Source of the DNA: Serpens sp035497915
GTDB taxonomy: Bacteria > Pseudomonadota > Gammaproteobacteria > Pseudomonadales > Pseudomonadaceae
Length of the DNA stretch: 64,000 nucleotides
Direction: 5' to 3'
NCBI RefSeq assembly: GCF_035497915.1
Contig: NZ_DATJCS010000048.1
Span: 58,237-122,236 of the forward strand
In this document: piece by piece, positions 1 through 8,256 of the stretch
Layout of the letters: each line of letters starts with the position of its first letter
Position numbering within the stretch: position 1 is the first letter of the stretch
Notes under the pieces: model-generated
Databases searched by the model: none
Seen by the model: the letters and a program-made list of their open reading frames with translations, nothing else
Told to the model about the DNA's origin: nothing
Translations under genes and position numbers: made by a program

Positions 1-86
1 ACCACAGGCGGAATGTCCGGTTTGGGCTTGGGCGGGTCCTGCTGGCTGGTCACGGGGATCTGGTTGGGCAGGATCGGCGGCAACAT
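1..86 (-). CDS. Proline-rich hypothetical protein, N-terminal fragment
   Basis: Only the first 28 codons are in the window; the gene continues past base 1. The ATG is preceded by a strong AAGGAG ribosome binding site with 8 bases of spacing, which fixes the start. The visible peptide begins MLPPILPNQIPVTSQQDPP and is rich in proline, glutamine and lysine, so it is probably disordered. There is no signal peptide or recognisable domain in this part. It is transcribed divergently from rapA across a 128-bp gap. The function is unknown. Confidence 0.6.
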   Translation of the reverse strand, partial: MLPPILPNQIPVTSQQDPPKPKPDIPPV

Positions 87-214
87 GATTATTCTCCTTG
101 TTGTCCAAGCTGTCGGCAGTTGGCGATGCCCCTTTAGCAGCTGCGCACGCCAACTGTGGAATCCCTCTGCGCTTCCGGTACCATACCCGGCTTTTTTCAC
201 CAACGGAGACGCGA

Positions 215-3052
215 ATGGCGCAGCAGCAGTATCAACCGGGGCAACGCTGGATCAGCGACAGCGAGGCCGAGCTGGGTCTCGGCACCATTCTGGCTCAGGA
301 TGGCCGTCTGTTGACCGTACTCTACCCAGCCACCGGCGATACCCGTCAGTACGCGCTGCGCAATGCTCCGCTGACCCGCGTGCGTTTCGCCCCCGGCGAC
401 GAGATCAGCCATTTCGAAGGCTGGAAGCTGACCGTGCGCGAAGTCGAGGACGTCGATGGGCTGCTGGTATACCACGGACTGAACGAGCAGAACGAGACCT
501 GCTCGCTGCCGGAAACCCAGCTGTCGAACTTCATCCAGTTCCGCCTGGCCAGCGACCGCCTGTTCGCCGGACAGATCGACCCCTTCTCCTGGTTTGCCCT
601 GCGCTACCACAGCCTGGCCCACCGTGGCCGCACCCTGCAGTCGCCGCTGTGGGGCCTGGGCGGCGCGCGCGCGCAGCCGATTCCGCACCAGCTGCATATC
701 GCCCGCGAGGTGGCCGACCGCATCGCCCCGCGCGTGCTGCTCGCCGACGAAGTGGGCCTGGGCAAGACCATCGAGGCCGGCCTGGTCATTCATCGTCAAC
801 TGCTCACCGGGCGCGCCAGCCGCGTGCTGATCCTGGTGCCGGAGAACCTGCAGCACCAGTGGCTGGTGGAGATGCGCCGGCGCTTCAACCTGCAGGTGGC
901 GCTGTTCGATGCCGAACGTTTCGCCGAAAGCGATGCCGACAACCCCTTCGAGGACACCCAGTTGGCGCTGGTCGCCCTGGAGTGGCTGAAGGACGACGAC
1001 AAGGCTGGCGATGCCCTGCTGGCCGCCGGCTGGGACCTGCTGGTGGTGGACGAAGCCCACCACCTGGTCTGGCACCCCGAGAACGCCAGCGCGGAATACC
1101 AGCTGGTCGAGCGCCTGGTCGGGGCGATTCCCGGCGTGCTGCTGCTCACCGCCACCCCCGAACAGCTCGGCCAGGACAGCCACTTCGCCCGCCTGCGCCT
1201 GCTCGACCCCAGCCGCTTCCATGACCTGCAGGCGTTCCGCGCCGAAAGCGCGCACTACCGTCCGGTGGCCGAGGCGGTGCAGGAGCTGCTCGACAACGGG
1301 CGCCTGTCGGACCAGGCGCACCGCACCATTCATGAATTCCTGGGCGATGAAGGCGAAGCCCTGCTCGCCGCGGTCACCGATGGCGACATCCAGGCCAGCC
1401 AGCGCCTGATCCGCGAGCTGATCGACCGCCACGGCACCGGCCGCGTGCTGTTCCGCAATACCCGCGCCGCCGTGCGCGGCTTCCCGGAGCGCGAGCTGCA
1501 CCCCTATCCGCTGCCGCAGCCCGAGCAATACCAGGACCTGCCTGGCGAACAGGCCGAGCTGTATCCGGAGCTGGGCTATGCCGGCGACGAGGAAGAAGCC
1601 CGCTGGTGGCGCTTCGACCCGCGCGTGGAATGGCTGATCGATACCCTCAAGCTGCTCAAGCAGCACAAGGTACTGGTCATCTGCGCCCACGCCGAGACCG
1701 CCCTGGACCTGGAAGAAGCCCTGCGCCTGCGTTCCGGCATCCCGGCCACGGTGTTCCACGAGGGCATGAGCATTCTCGAGCGCGACCGCGCCGCCGCCTA
1801 TTTCGCCGATGAAGAGTTCGGCGCCCAGGTGCTGATCTGTTCGGAAATCGGTTCCGAGGGCCGCAACTTCCAGTTCGCCCATCATCTGGTGCTGTTCGAC
1901 CTGCCGGCCCACCCGGACCTGCTGGAACAGCGCATCGGTCGTCTGGACCGCATTGGCCAGAAGCACCGCATCCAGCTGCATGTCCCCTATCTGGAAGGCA
2001 GCGCCCAGCAGCGTCTGTTCCAGTGGTATCACCAGGCGCTGAACGCCTTCCTGGCCACCTGCCCGACCGGCAACGCCCTGCAGCAGCAGTTCGGCGCCCG
2101 CCTGCTGGAACAGCTCAACGGCGGCGACGACAAACCCTGGCAGGCACTGCTCGACGAGGCCCGCGCCGAGCGCGAGCGCCTGGAAGCGGAGATGCACAGC
2201 GGCCGCGACCGCCTGCTGGAACTGAACTCCGGCGGAGCCGGCGAGGGCGAGCAACTGGTCGAGGCGATCCTCGAACAGGACGATGAATATGCCCTGCCGA
2301 TCTACATGGAAGAGCTGTTCAACGCCTTCGGCATCGACAGCGAGGACCACTCCGAAAACGCGCTGATCCTGCGTCCCAGCGAGAAGATGCTGGACGCCAG
2401 CTTCCCGCTGGGCGACGACGAGGGCGTGACCATCAGCTACGACCGCGCCCAGGCCCTGGCGCGCGAGGACATGCAGTTCCTCACCTGGGAGCACCCGATG
2501 GTGCAGGGCGGCATGGATCTGGTGCTGTCCGGCTCGATGGGCAACACCTCGGTGGCGCTGATCAAGAACAAGGCGCTCAAGCCCGGCACCGTGCTGCTCG
2601 AACTGCTGTTCGTCAGCGACGTGGTGGCGCCGCGCGCGCTGCAACTCGGTCGCGTGCTGCCGCCGCTGGCGCTGCGCTGCCTGCTGGACGCCAAGGGCAA
2701 CGACCTGGCCAGCAAGGTGAGCTTCGAGACCCTCAACGACCAGTTGGAAAGCGTGCCGCGCGCCAGCGCCAACAAGTTCGTGCAGGCCCAGCGCGATGTG
2801 CTGAGCCAGCAGTTCAAGCTGGCCGAGGAAAAGATGGCGCCGCGCCACGCCGAGCGTGTCGCCGAGGCCCGGCAGCGCTTCACCGCCGAGCTGGACGAGG
2901 AACTGGCGCGCCTCGTCGCCCTGCAGGCGGTCAACCCGAGCGTGCGCGACAGCGAGATCGAGGCGCTGCGTCGCCAGCGCGAGGACGGCCTGAGCTACCT
3001 GGACAAGGCCTCGCTGCGCCTGGAAGCCATTCGGGTGCTGGTGGCGGGTTAA
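215..3052 (+). CDS. rapA: RNA polymerase-associated ATPase RapA (HepA)
   Basis: A Swi2/Snf2 ATPase that binds RNA polymerase and helps recycle it from stalled or post-termination complexes. The product is 945 aa, close to the usual 945-970 aa. The N-terminal Tudor-like region (about 1-110) precedes the Snf2 core: Walker A DEVGLGKT near residue 177, the DEAHH box at about 279, and a helicase C-terminal lobe ending in a GRLDRIGQ motif near residue 575. The ATG at 215 is chosen over upstream in-frame codons because it has a GGAG site and begins the typical MAQQQYQPGQRW sequence. The gene stands alone, with a palindromic repeat downstream. RapA orthologues are highly conserved and the identification is firm. 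Confidence 0.97.
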   Translation: MAQQQYQPGQRWISDSEAELGLGTILAQDGRLLTVLYPATGDTRQYALRNAPLTRVRFAPGDEISHFEGWKLTVREVEDVDGLLVYHGLNEQNETCSLPETQLSNFIQFRLASDRLFAGQIDPFSWFALRYHSLAHRGRTLQSPLWGLGGARAQPIPHQLHIAREVADRIAPRVLLADEVGLGKTIEAGLVIHRQLLTGRASRVLILVPENLQHQWLVEMRRRFNLQVALFDAERFAESDADNPFEDTQLALVALEWLKDDDKAGDALLAAGWDLLVVDEAHHLVWHPENASAEYQLVERLVGAIPGVLLLTATPEQLGQDSHFARLRLLDPSRFHDLQAFRAESAHYRPVAEAVQELLDNGRLSDQAHRTIHEFLGDEGEALLAAVTDGDIQASQRLIRELIDRHGTGRVLFRNTRAAVRGFPERELHPYPLPQPEQYQDLPGEQAELYPELGYAGDEEEARWWRFDPRVEWLIDTLKLLKQHKVLVICAHAETALDLEEALRLRSGIPATVFHEGMSILERDRAAAYFADEEFGAQVLICSEIGSEGRNFQFAHHLVLFDLPAHPDLLEQRIGRLDRIGQKHRIQLHVPYLEGSAQQRLFQWYHQALNAFLATCPTGNALQQQFGARLLEQLNGGDDKPWQALLDEARAERERLEAEMHSGRDRLLELNSGGAGEGEQLVEAILEQDDEYALPIYMEELFNAFGIDSEDHSENALILRPSEKMLDASFPLGDDEGVTISYDRAQALAREDMQFLTWEHPMVQGGMDLVLSGSMGNTSVALIKNKALKPGTVLLELLFVSDVVAPRALQLGRVLPPLALRCLLDAKGNDLASKVSFETLNDQLESVPRASANKFVQAQRDVLSQQFKLAEEKMAPRHAERVAEARQRFTAELDEELARLVALQAVNPSVRDSEIEALRRQREDGLSYLDKASLRLEAIRVLVAG

Positions 3053-3086
3053 GCCGCAGGCGCGCCGACGCGACGACGCCCACCTC

Positions 3087-3181
3087 CTGTGGGGCCGGCT
3101 TTACGCCGGTTGGCAGAGGTGGGCCCGCCACCCAGGCACGCGGTCTCGACTCCGTTGGCCGGCATAAAGCCGGCCCCACAA
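3087..3181. repeat. Palindromic repeat pair, family A
   Basis: Two inverted arms, CTGTGGGGCCGGCTTTACG and its counterpart ending AAAGCCGGCCCCACA, enclose a 40-50 bp spacer. The arrangement is that of a REP doublet (REPIN). The same family recurs at 6159, 13650, 18728, 30332 and 42487. It fills the rapA to hydroxyacid dehydrogenase gap and may act as a transcription end or RNA-stabilising hairpin. Confidence 0.85.
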
Positions 3182-3247
3182 GGTTCATGTCCGCACCCCG
3201 GGCACCTCTGCTACCCTCGCGCCACTTCCATTGCCCTGTTCACCACA

Positions 3248-4201
3248 ATGTCCCTCACCGCCGTTTTCCTCGACTCCGCCACCCTCGACGATCTCGATTT
3301 CAGCGCCCTGCACGCCAGCTTCGACCGCCTGACCCTGCACAGCGCCAGCGCGCCGGGACAGGTCATCGAGCGCCTGCACGGCGCCCAGGTGGCGATCAGC
3401 AACAAGGTGCCGCTGACCGAGCAGGTACTGGCCGCCTGCCCGGAACTCCGGCTGGTGCTGATCTCCGCCACCGGCACCAACAACGTCGACCTGGCCGCCG
3501 CCCGGGCGCGCGGCATCACCGTGTGCAACTGCCAGGGCTACGGCACCGCCTCGGTGGCCCAGCACTGTCTGATGCTGCTGCTCGCCCTGGCCGGCAATCT
3601 CACCGACTACCAGGCCGCCGTGCGTGCCGGTCGCTGGCAGCAGGCGCCGCAGTTCTGCCTGCTGGATTTCCCGATCGTCGAGCTGGCCGGCAAGACCCTC
3701 GGCATCCTCGGCCATGGCGAGCTGGGCGGCGCCGTGGCGCGACTGGCCGAGGCCTTCGGCATGCGCGTGCTGCTCGGCCAGTTGCCGGGGCGGCCGGCGC
3801 GCCCCGGCTATCTGCCGCTGGACCAGCTGCTGCCGCAGGTGGACGCCCTCAGCCTGCATTGCCCGCTCACCGAACAGACCCGCCACCTGATCGGCGCCCG
3901 TGAACTGGCGCTGCTCAAGCCCGGCGCGCTGCTGATCAACACCGCGCGGGGCGGGCTGGTCGATGAACAGGCCCTGGCCGACGCCCTGCGCAGCGGCCAC
4001 CTGGGTGGCGCGGCCAGCGACGTGCTCAGCGAAGAGCCGCCGCGCAATGGCAATCCGCTGCTGGCGCCGGACATCCCGCGCCTGATCCTCACTCCGCACT
4101 GCGCCTGGGGCAGCCGCGAGGCGCGCCAGCGCATCCTCGAACAACTGGCCGAAAACGCCCGCGCCTTCCGCGCCGGCGCACCGCTGCGCGTGGTCGGCTG
4201 A
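3248..4201 (+). CDS. hprA: D-2-hydroxyacid dehydrogenase, glycerate dehydrogenase type
   Basis: An NAD(P)-dependent oxidoreductase expected to reduce hydroxypyruvate or glyoxylate, or oxidise D-glycerate. The product is 317 aa. The Rossmann motif GHGELG starts at residue 155. The catalytic triad of the family is present: Arg234 in TARGGLVDE, Glu263 in SEEPP and His284 in TPHCAW. The TPHCAWGSREAR segment is characteristic of the glycerate dehydrogenase branch. The ATG at 3248 starts the normal N-terminus; the longer reading frame upstream runs into repeat DNA. It is followed 13 bp later by rsmC on the same strand. The exact substrate is inferred from family resemblance only. Confidence 0.85.
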   Translation: MSLTAVFLDSATLDDLDFSALHASFDRLTLHSASAPGQVIERLHGAQVAISNKVPLTEQVLAACPELRLVLISATGTNNVDLAAARARGITVCNCQGYGTASVAQHCLMLLLALAGNLTDYQAAVRAGRWQQAPQFCLLDFPIVELAGKTLGILGHGELGGAVARLAEAFGMRVLLGQLPGRPARPGYLPLDQLLPQVDALSLHCPLTEQTRHLIGARELALLKPGALLINTARGGLVDEQALADALRSGHLGGAASDVLSEEPPRNGNPLLAPDIPRLILTPHCAWGSREARQRILEQLAENARAFRAGAPLRVVG

Positions 4202-4214
4202 CAGGAGAGTTTTC

Positions 4215-5213
4215 ATGGACCCACGAAGCGAAGTGCTGCTGCGCCAGGCCGAGCTGTTCACCGGCCAGGTGCTGCTGGCCGGCCTGCCGGCCGATGATCT
4301 GCTCGGCGCCCTGCCCGACGCCGCTGGCTGGAGCTGGCACGCCGGCGAGCAGGCCGCGTTGCAGGCACGCTTTCCCGAGCGCAGCCGGTTCGGCACCACG
4401 CCGCCCGAGACGCCGTTCGAGACCGCCGTGCTGTTCCTGCCCAAATCCCGTGAGCTGACCGACTACCTGCTGCAGGCGCTGGCCGCCCGGTTGGCCGGCA
4501 AGCCGCTGTACCTGGTCGGCGAGAAGCGTGCCGGCGTCGAACGGGCCGCCAAGCAGTTGGCCGCCTTCGGCACGCCGCGCAAGCTGGACAGCGCCCGCCA
4601 CTGCCAGCTGTGGCTGGTGCAGGTCGCACAGGCGCCCGCGGCCCCGGCGCTGGAAGACCTGGCGCAGCGCTATGAGCTGCCGCTGGCCGACGGCCCGCTG
4701 CAGGTGGTCACCCTGCCCGGGGTGTTCAGCCACGGACGCCTCGATGCGGGCACCGCCCTGCTGCTGCAGCACCTCGACAATCTGCCGAGCGGCCCGCTGC
4801 TGGACTTCGGCTGCGGCGCCGGCGTGCTCGGCGCGGCACTCAAGCGCCGCTATCCGGGCAATCCGCTGCTGATGCTGGATGTGGACGCCTTCGCCCTGGC
4901 CAGCAGTCGCCTGACCCTGGCGGCCAACGGCCTGCAGGCCGAGCTGATCGCCGGCGACGGCATCCACGCCGCGCCGACCGGCCTGGCGGCCATCGTCAGC
5001 AACCCGCCGTTCCACCAGGGCGTGCACACCGATTACCAGGCCAGCGAGACCCTGCTGCGCGACGCCGCCCGCTTCCTGCGCCCCGGCGGCGAACTGCGCC
5101 TGGTGGCCAACAGCTTCCTCAAGTACCCGCCGCTGATCGAGCGGCACCTGGGGCCGTGCGCCACGCTGGCCGAGGGACAGGGGTTTCGTATCTACCGGGC
5201 GCGGCGCACCTAG
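4215..5213 (+). CDS. rsmC: 16S rRNA m2G1207 methyltransferase RsmC
   Basis: An SAM-dependent methyltransferase that modifies G1207 of 16S rRNA in the 30S subunit. The product is 332 aa, the typical length, with the duplicated architecture of RsmC: a degenerate N-terminal methyltransferase-like half and an active C-terminal half. Motif I LDFGCGAGVLG lies near residue 196 and the NPPF catalytic motif is at 263-266, as expected for base N-methylation. An AGGAG site lies before the ATG. It is 13 bp downstream of the hydroxyacid dehydrogenase gene and probably cotranscribed with it. Confidence 0.95.
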   Translation: MDPRSEVLLRQAELFTGQVLLAGLPADDLLGALPDAAGWSWHAGEQAALQARFPERSRFGTTPPETPFETAVLFLPKSRELTDYLLQALAARLAGKPLYLVGEKRAGVERAAKQLAAFGTPRKLDSARHCQLWLVQVAQAPAAPALEDLAQRYELPLADGPLQVVTLPGVFSHGRLDAGTALLLQHLDNLPSGPLLDFGCGAGVLGAALKRRYPGNPLLMLDVDAFALASSRLTLAANGLQAELIAGDGIHAAPTGLAAIVSNPPFHQGVHTDYQASETLLRDAARFLRPGGELRLVANSFLKYPPLIERHLGPCATLAEGQGFRIYRARRT

Positions 5214-5225
5214 GGTCTGATGAAC

Positions 5226-5296
5226 CTGTAGAGCGGCTTCAGCCGCGATGCTTCCCGCTGCCACTCAACAGCTCGCGGCTGAAGCCGCTCCTACAG
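5226..5296. repeat. Palindromic repeat, family B
   Basis: Inverted arms GAGCGGCTTCAGCCGCGA and TCGCGGCTGAAGCCGCTC with CTGTAG/CTACAG edges. This is the common Pseudomonas REP type, also at 8174, 13764, 16045, 32746, 40929 and 52057. With the riboswitch it accounts for the 346-bp gap after rsmC. Confidence 0.9.
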
Positions 5297-5356
5297 AAGA
5301 CCGGGCGGCACGCTCCGAGCTTGCACCCACCCGCCTCGTTGGGCAGAATGCCCGCC

Positions 5357-5520
5357 GTCCTGGGGGAGTAGTCTCCTGCGAGCGCCCTGCTCGCGCGGCC
5401 CGCGTCAACATGCTTGGTCCACAGACCATGGCGCCGGCGACCCGACAGGCTTGATGCCTGGGGTTTGACAAGACCTGTGACACGAACGACCCGACCCGGG
5501 GTGGGTGGGCGTGCGTGTCA
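5357..5520 (+). promoter_or_regulatory. yybP-ykoY (manganese) riboswitch
   Basis: The leader carries the class signature GGGGGAGTAG at 5362-5371, a hairpin GCGAGC/GCTCGC, then the conserved TCAACATGCTTGG segment, a hairpin TGGTC/GACCA, and TGGCGCCGGCGACC, matching the mntP/alx-type aptamer order. It is followed by a CAGGC/GCCTG hairpin and a long stem TGACACG/CGTGTCA (5477-5520) that could be the expression platform. Known members sense Mn2+ and switch on exporters. The gene downstream is a Mn-type UPF0016 exporter, which fits. Exact ends are approximate. Confidence 0.88.
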
Positions 5521-5559
5521 TATGCGTTCTCTTGTCGACCCGCCCCTTTAGGAACCCTG

Positions 5560-6147
5560 ATGCTGGAATCCCTGCTGGTCCCCACCGGAATCGTCACCCT
5601 GGCCGAAATCGGCGACAAGACGCAGCTGCTCGCGCTGGTGCTCGCCGCGCGCTTTCGCAAACCCTGGCCGATCATCGCCGGAATCATTGTCGCCACCCTG
5701 GCCAACCACTTCGCCGCCGGCGCGCTGGGCAACTGGGTCGCCGACTGGCTGACACCGGTGCTGCTGCACAGCCTGCTCGCCGTGGCCTTCCTGGCTGTGG
5801 CGGCCTGGGCGTTGATTCCCGATACCCTGGACGAGGAGGAAGGCAGCCGCTTCAAGCGCCACGGTGCGTTCGTCACCACGCTGATCGCCTTCTTCCTCGC
5901 CGAGATGGGCGACAAGACGCAGATCGCCACGGTGATGCTCGCCGCGCAGTACCCGGATTTCGTCCTGGTCGTGCTGGGCACCACGCTGGGCATGCTGCTG
6001 GCCAACGTGCCGGTGGTGCTGGCCGGCAACTTCGCCGCCGAACGCCTGCCGCTGAAGCTGATCCATCGCCTGGCGGCGCTGGCCTTCCTGCTGCTGGGGC
6101 TGTACGCCGCCTACCAGGCGCTGCACCTGGCCGGGATGCTGGGGTAG
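5560..6147 (+). CDS. UPF0016/TMEM165-GDT1 family cation (Mn2+) exporter
   Basis: An inner-membrane protein of the UPF0016 family; members export Mn2+ or exchange Ca2+/Mn2+ for protons. The product is 195 aa with about six membrane segments. It contains the two copies of the family signature, EIGDKTQ near residue 17 and EMGDKTQ near residue 117, in an internally duplicated fold. The ATG at 5560 is chosen because it has GGA upstream and gives the normal MLESLLVPTG start; in-frame upstream codons lie inside the structured leader. The yybP-ykoY riboswitch directly upstream strongly supports a role in manganese efflux. Confidence 0.92.
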   Translation: MLESLLVPTGIVTLAEIGDKTQLLALVLAARFRKPWPIIAGIIVATLANHFAAGALGNWVADWLTPVLLHSLLAVAFLAVAAWALIPDTLDEEEGSRFKRHGAFVTTLIAFFLAEMGDKTQIATVMLAAQYPDFVLVVLGTTLGMLLANVPVVLAGNFAAERLPLKLIHRLAALAFLLLGLYAAYQALHLAGMLG

Positions 6148-6158
6148 GTGCTGCCCCC

Positions 6159-6370
6159 CTGTAGGGCCGGGTTTATCCCGGCCGACGCGGATGGGGCCGG
6201 GACCCCGGCGTGCCGATGAACCCCCCGCCGGCCGGCGTAAAGCCGGCCCTACAGAAGCAAAAACCCCGGCGAACCCCTGTAGGGCCGGGTTTATCCCGGC
6301 CGATGCGGGTGAGGCCGGCACCCCAGCGTGCCGATGAAACCCCGCCGGCCGGCGTAAAGCCGGCCCCACA
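6159..6370. repeat. Two tandem family A palindromic doublets
   Basis: Units at 6159-6254 and 6277-6370 each have an arm CTGTAGGGCCGGGTTTATCC, a spacer, and an inverted arm ending CGTAAAGCCGGCCC. The spacers of the two units are nearly identical (both contain GCGTGCCGATGAA), so the pair looks like a tandem duplication with a period of about 118 bp. It lies between convergent genes and may serve as a bidirectional transcription end. Confidence 0.9.
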
Positions 6371-6384
6371 AGGTCGCTCTTTGC

Positions 6385-7200
6385 CTAACGCGAAGTCGCC
6401 TGCCGATACAGCGGCATCACCTTGGGAATCGTGGCGCGCAGGTTGCTCATGCGCGTGCTGGAGGACGGGTGGGTACTCATGAATTCCGGCGGGGCGCCAT
6501 TGGCGGCCCGCGCCATCTTTTCCCACAAGCTGATGGCCGCGTTCGGGTCGTAGCCGGCACGGGCCGAAAGTTCCAGGCCGATCAGGTCCGCCTCGTTCTC
6601 GTTGCCCCGGCTGTTGGGCAGGGTCATCAGGTACTCGACACCCAGGTTGGCCATCTGCAAGCCGCCCTGTCCCACACCCAGCGCGGCACCGAGCTGGGTG
6701 GCCAGCTCCACGCCATAGGCCTTGGACAGCGCTTCGCGGCTGTGCTCGCGCAGCGCATGGGCGATCTCGTGGCCAATCACCGCGGCCAGCTCGTCATCGG
6801 TCAGCTGCAACTGCTCGATCAGCCCGGTGTAGACCATGATCTTGCCGCCCGGCCCGCAGTTGGCGTTCAGCTCCTTGCTGTCGATCAGGCTCACTTCCCA
6901 TGGCCATTGGGCGGCATCCGGGCGGAACACCGGGGCCTGGGCGATCAGCCGCCGGGAAATGGTCTGCACCCGCCGCGCGTCGGCGCTGTCCTTCTCCAGC
7001 ACGCCCGCGCTGGCTGCCTGGCTGACCGCCTGCTGGTACGACTGCGCATACATCTGATTGACCTGCTCGGTCGACAGCATGCTGAACATGTACTGCTTGC
7101 GATCGACGCCCACGGCGCCGCCGCTGGTGGTGTTCACCGCCTGGCAGCCGGCGAGCAGCGCGCAGGTCAGTAGCGTGGTCGGTAACGAGGGAAGCTTCAT
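6385..7200 (-). CDS. M48 family metallopeptidase, lipoprotein
   Basis: A zinc protease of the M48 (LoiP/YggG-like) group, predicted to be a periplasmic lipoprotein that degrades misfolded envelope proteins. The product is 271 aa. The N-terminus has a lipobox LLAGC after about 18 residues. The zinc motif HEIAH is at 144-148, followed by an NENEADLIGLEL segment with the third zinc ligand. The ATG at 7200 gives the signal sequence; the longer in-frame extension upstream has no such feature. It is divergent from a second zinc metallopeptidase gene, with 121 bp between. Confidence 0.9.
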   Translation of the reverse strand: MKLPSLPTTLLTCALLAGCQAVNTTSGGAVGVDRKQYMFSMLSTEQVNQMYAQSYQQAVSQAASAGVLEKDSADARRVQTISRRLIAQAPVFRPDAAQWPWEVSLIDSKELNANCGPGGKIMVYTGLIEQLQLTDDELAAVIGHEIAHALREHSREALSKAYGVELATQLGAALGVGQGGLQMANLGVEYLMTLPNSRGNENEADLIGLELSARAGYDPNAAISLWEKMARAANGAPPEFMSTHPSSSTRMSNLRATIPKVMPLYRQATSR

Positions 7201-7321
7201 CGGTCGTTCCTGCCCAGTGATGCCCGATAAGCCTAGGTCGATCCGGCAGGGAGCGACAACCCGCCGACCGGATGGCCCGTCGACCATACTCATCGGCAGG
7301 TCGACTTGCCGGAGAACCGCC

Positions 7322-8179
7322 ATGCGCTGGAAACGTGCCCGCCGTAGCGACAACGTGGTGGATGCCCGCGGCGGCGGGCGCGGCCTGCGCATCGGCGGCG
7401 GGCTGGGCCTGGGCGGCATCGCCATCGTGGTGGTACTGAGCCTGATGATGGGCCAGGACCCGCTGCAGGTTCTCGACCAACTGGGCGGCCAGACCGGCAC
7501 GCCGGGCGGCGTGCAGCAGGCGCCGGCCACCGACGATGTCCACAGCCAGTTCGTGCGTGCCGTGCTGGGCGACACCGAGGATACCTGGGACGCATTGTTC
7601 GCCCAGGCGGGCGGCCAGTATGAGCATCCGCGCCTGGTGCTGTTCAGCGGCGCGGTGAACTCGGCCTGCGGCTTCGCGTCCGCGGCGGTCGGCCCGTTCT
7701 ACTGTCCGGCCGACCGGCAGGTGTATCTGGATCTGCAGTTCTTCGCCGAACTGGAGCAGCGCTTTGGCGCCGCCGGCGACTTCGCCCAGGCCTACGTGAT
7801 CGCCCACGAGGTGGGCCATCACGTGCAGACCCTGCTGGGCATCTCCCGCCAGGTGGAGGCGGCGCGTCAGCGCGGCGAAGCCATGGAGGGAGCCGGTGGG
7901 CTGCTGGTGCGCCAGGAGCTGCAGGCCGACTGCCTGGCCGGCGTCTGGGCGCACCATGCGCAGCGGCGTCTGGACTGGATGGAGGAAGGGGATCTGGAAG
8001 AGGCGCTGAATGCCGCCACGGCGATCGGGGACGATCGCCTGCAGCAACGCAGCCGCGGGCAGGTGGTGCCGGACTCCTTCACCCATGGCTCATCCGCACA
8101 GCGGGTGCGCTGGTTCCGCATCGGCTTCGACAGCGGCGAGGCGGGGAGCTGCGATACGTTCCAAACGGCGCGCCTGTAG
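7322..8179 (+). CDS. ypfJ: Neutral zinc metallopeptidase, YpfJ family
   Basis: A member of the putative neutral zinc metallopeptidase family (PF04228). The product is 285 aa: an Arg-rich cytoplasmic N-terminus with the usual MRWKRARRSDNVVD-type start, one transmembrane helix around residues 27-45, and an outside domain with HEVGHH at 162-167 and QELQADCLAGVW as the conserved downstream motif. A GGAG site precedes the ATG. The physiological substrate of the family is unknown. The stop codon TAG lies inside the first bases of a palindromic repeat (CTGTAGG), so the 3' end of the gene and the repeat overlap. Confidence 0.92.
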   Translation: MRWKRARRSDNVVDARGGGRGLRIGGGLGLGGIAIVVVLSLMMGQDPLQVLDQLGGQTGTPGGVQQAPATDDVHSQFVRAVLGDTEDTWDALFAQAGGQYEHPRLVLFSGAVNSACGFASAAVGPFYCPADRQVYLDLQFFAELEQRFGAAGDFAQAYVIAHEVGHHVQTLLGISRQVEAARQRGEAMEGAGGLLVRQELQADCLAGVWAHHAQRRLDWMEEGDLEEALNAATAIGDDRLQQRSRGQVVPDSFTHGSSAQRVRWFRIGFDSGEAGSCDTFQTARL

Positions 8180-8243
8180 GAGGGGCTTCAGCCGCGACGA
8201 TTTTCGGTGTGCGGCATGGTCGCGGCTGAAGCCCCTCCTACAG
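8174..8243. repeat. Family B palindromic repeat overlapping the ypfJ stop
   Basis: Arms CTGTAGGAGGGGCTTCAG and CTGAAGCCCCTCCTACAG form a near-perfect inverted repeat. This is the GAGGGG variant also seen at 13764. The TAG of its CTGTAGG edge is the stop codon of ypfJ. It lies between the convergent genes ypfJ and the HAD phosphatase. Confidence 0.9.
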
Positions 8244-8256
8244 AAAAGCGGAGCCG

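Noticed and set aside
197..2848. An 883-codon open frame antisense to rapA
   Set aside because: It mirrors the rapA codon pattern, has His/Gln/Ala-rich composition typical of a GC-rich shadow frame and no ribosome binding site or known domain.
6159..6370. Repeated palindromes considered as a CRISPR array
   Set aside because: Only two units, each an inverted pair, with spacers that are nearly identical rather than unique.
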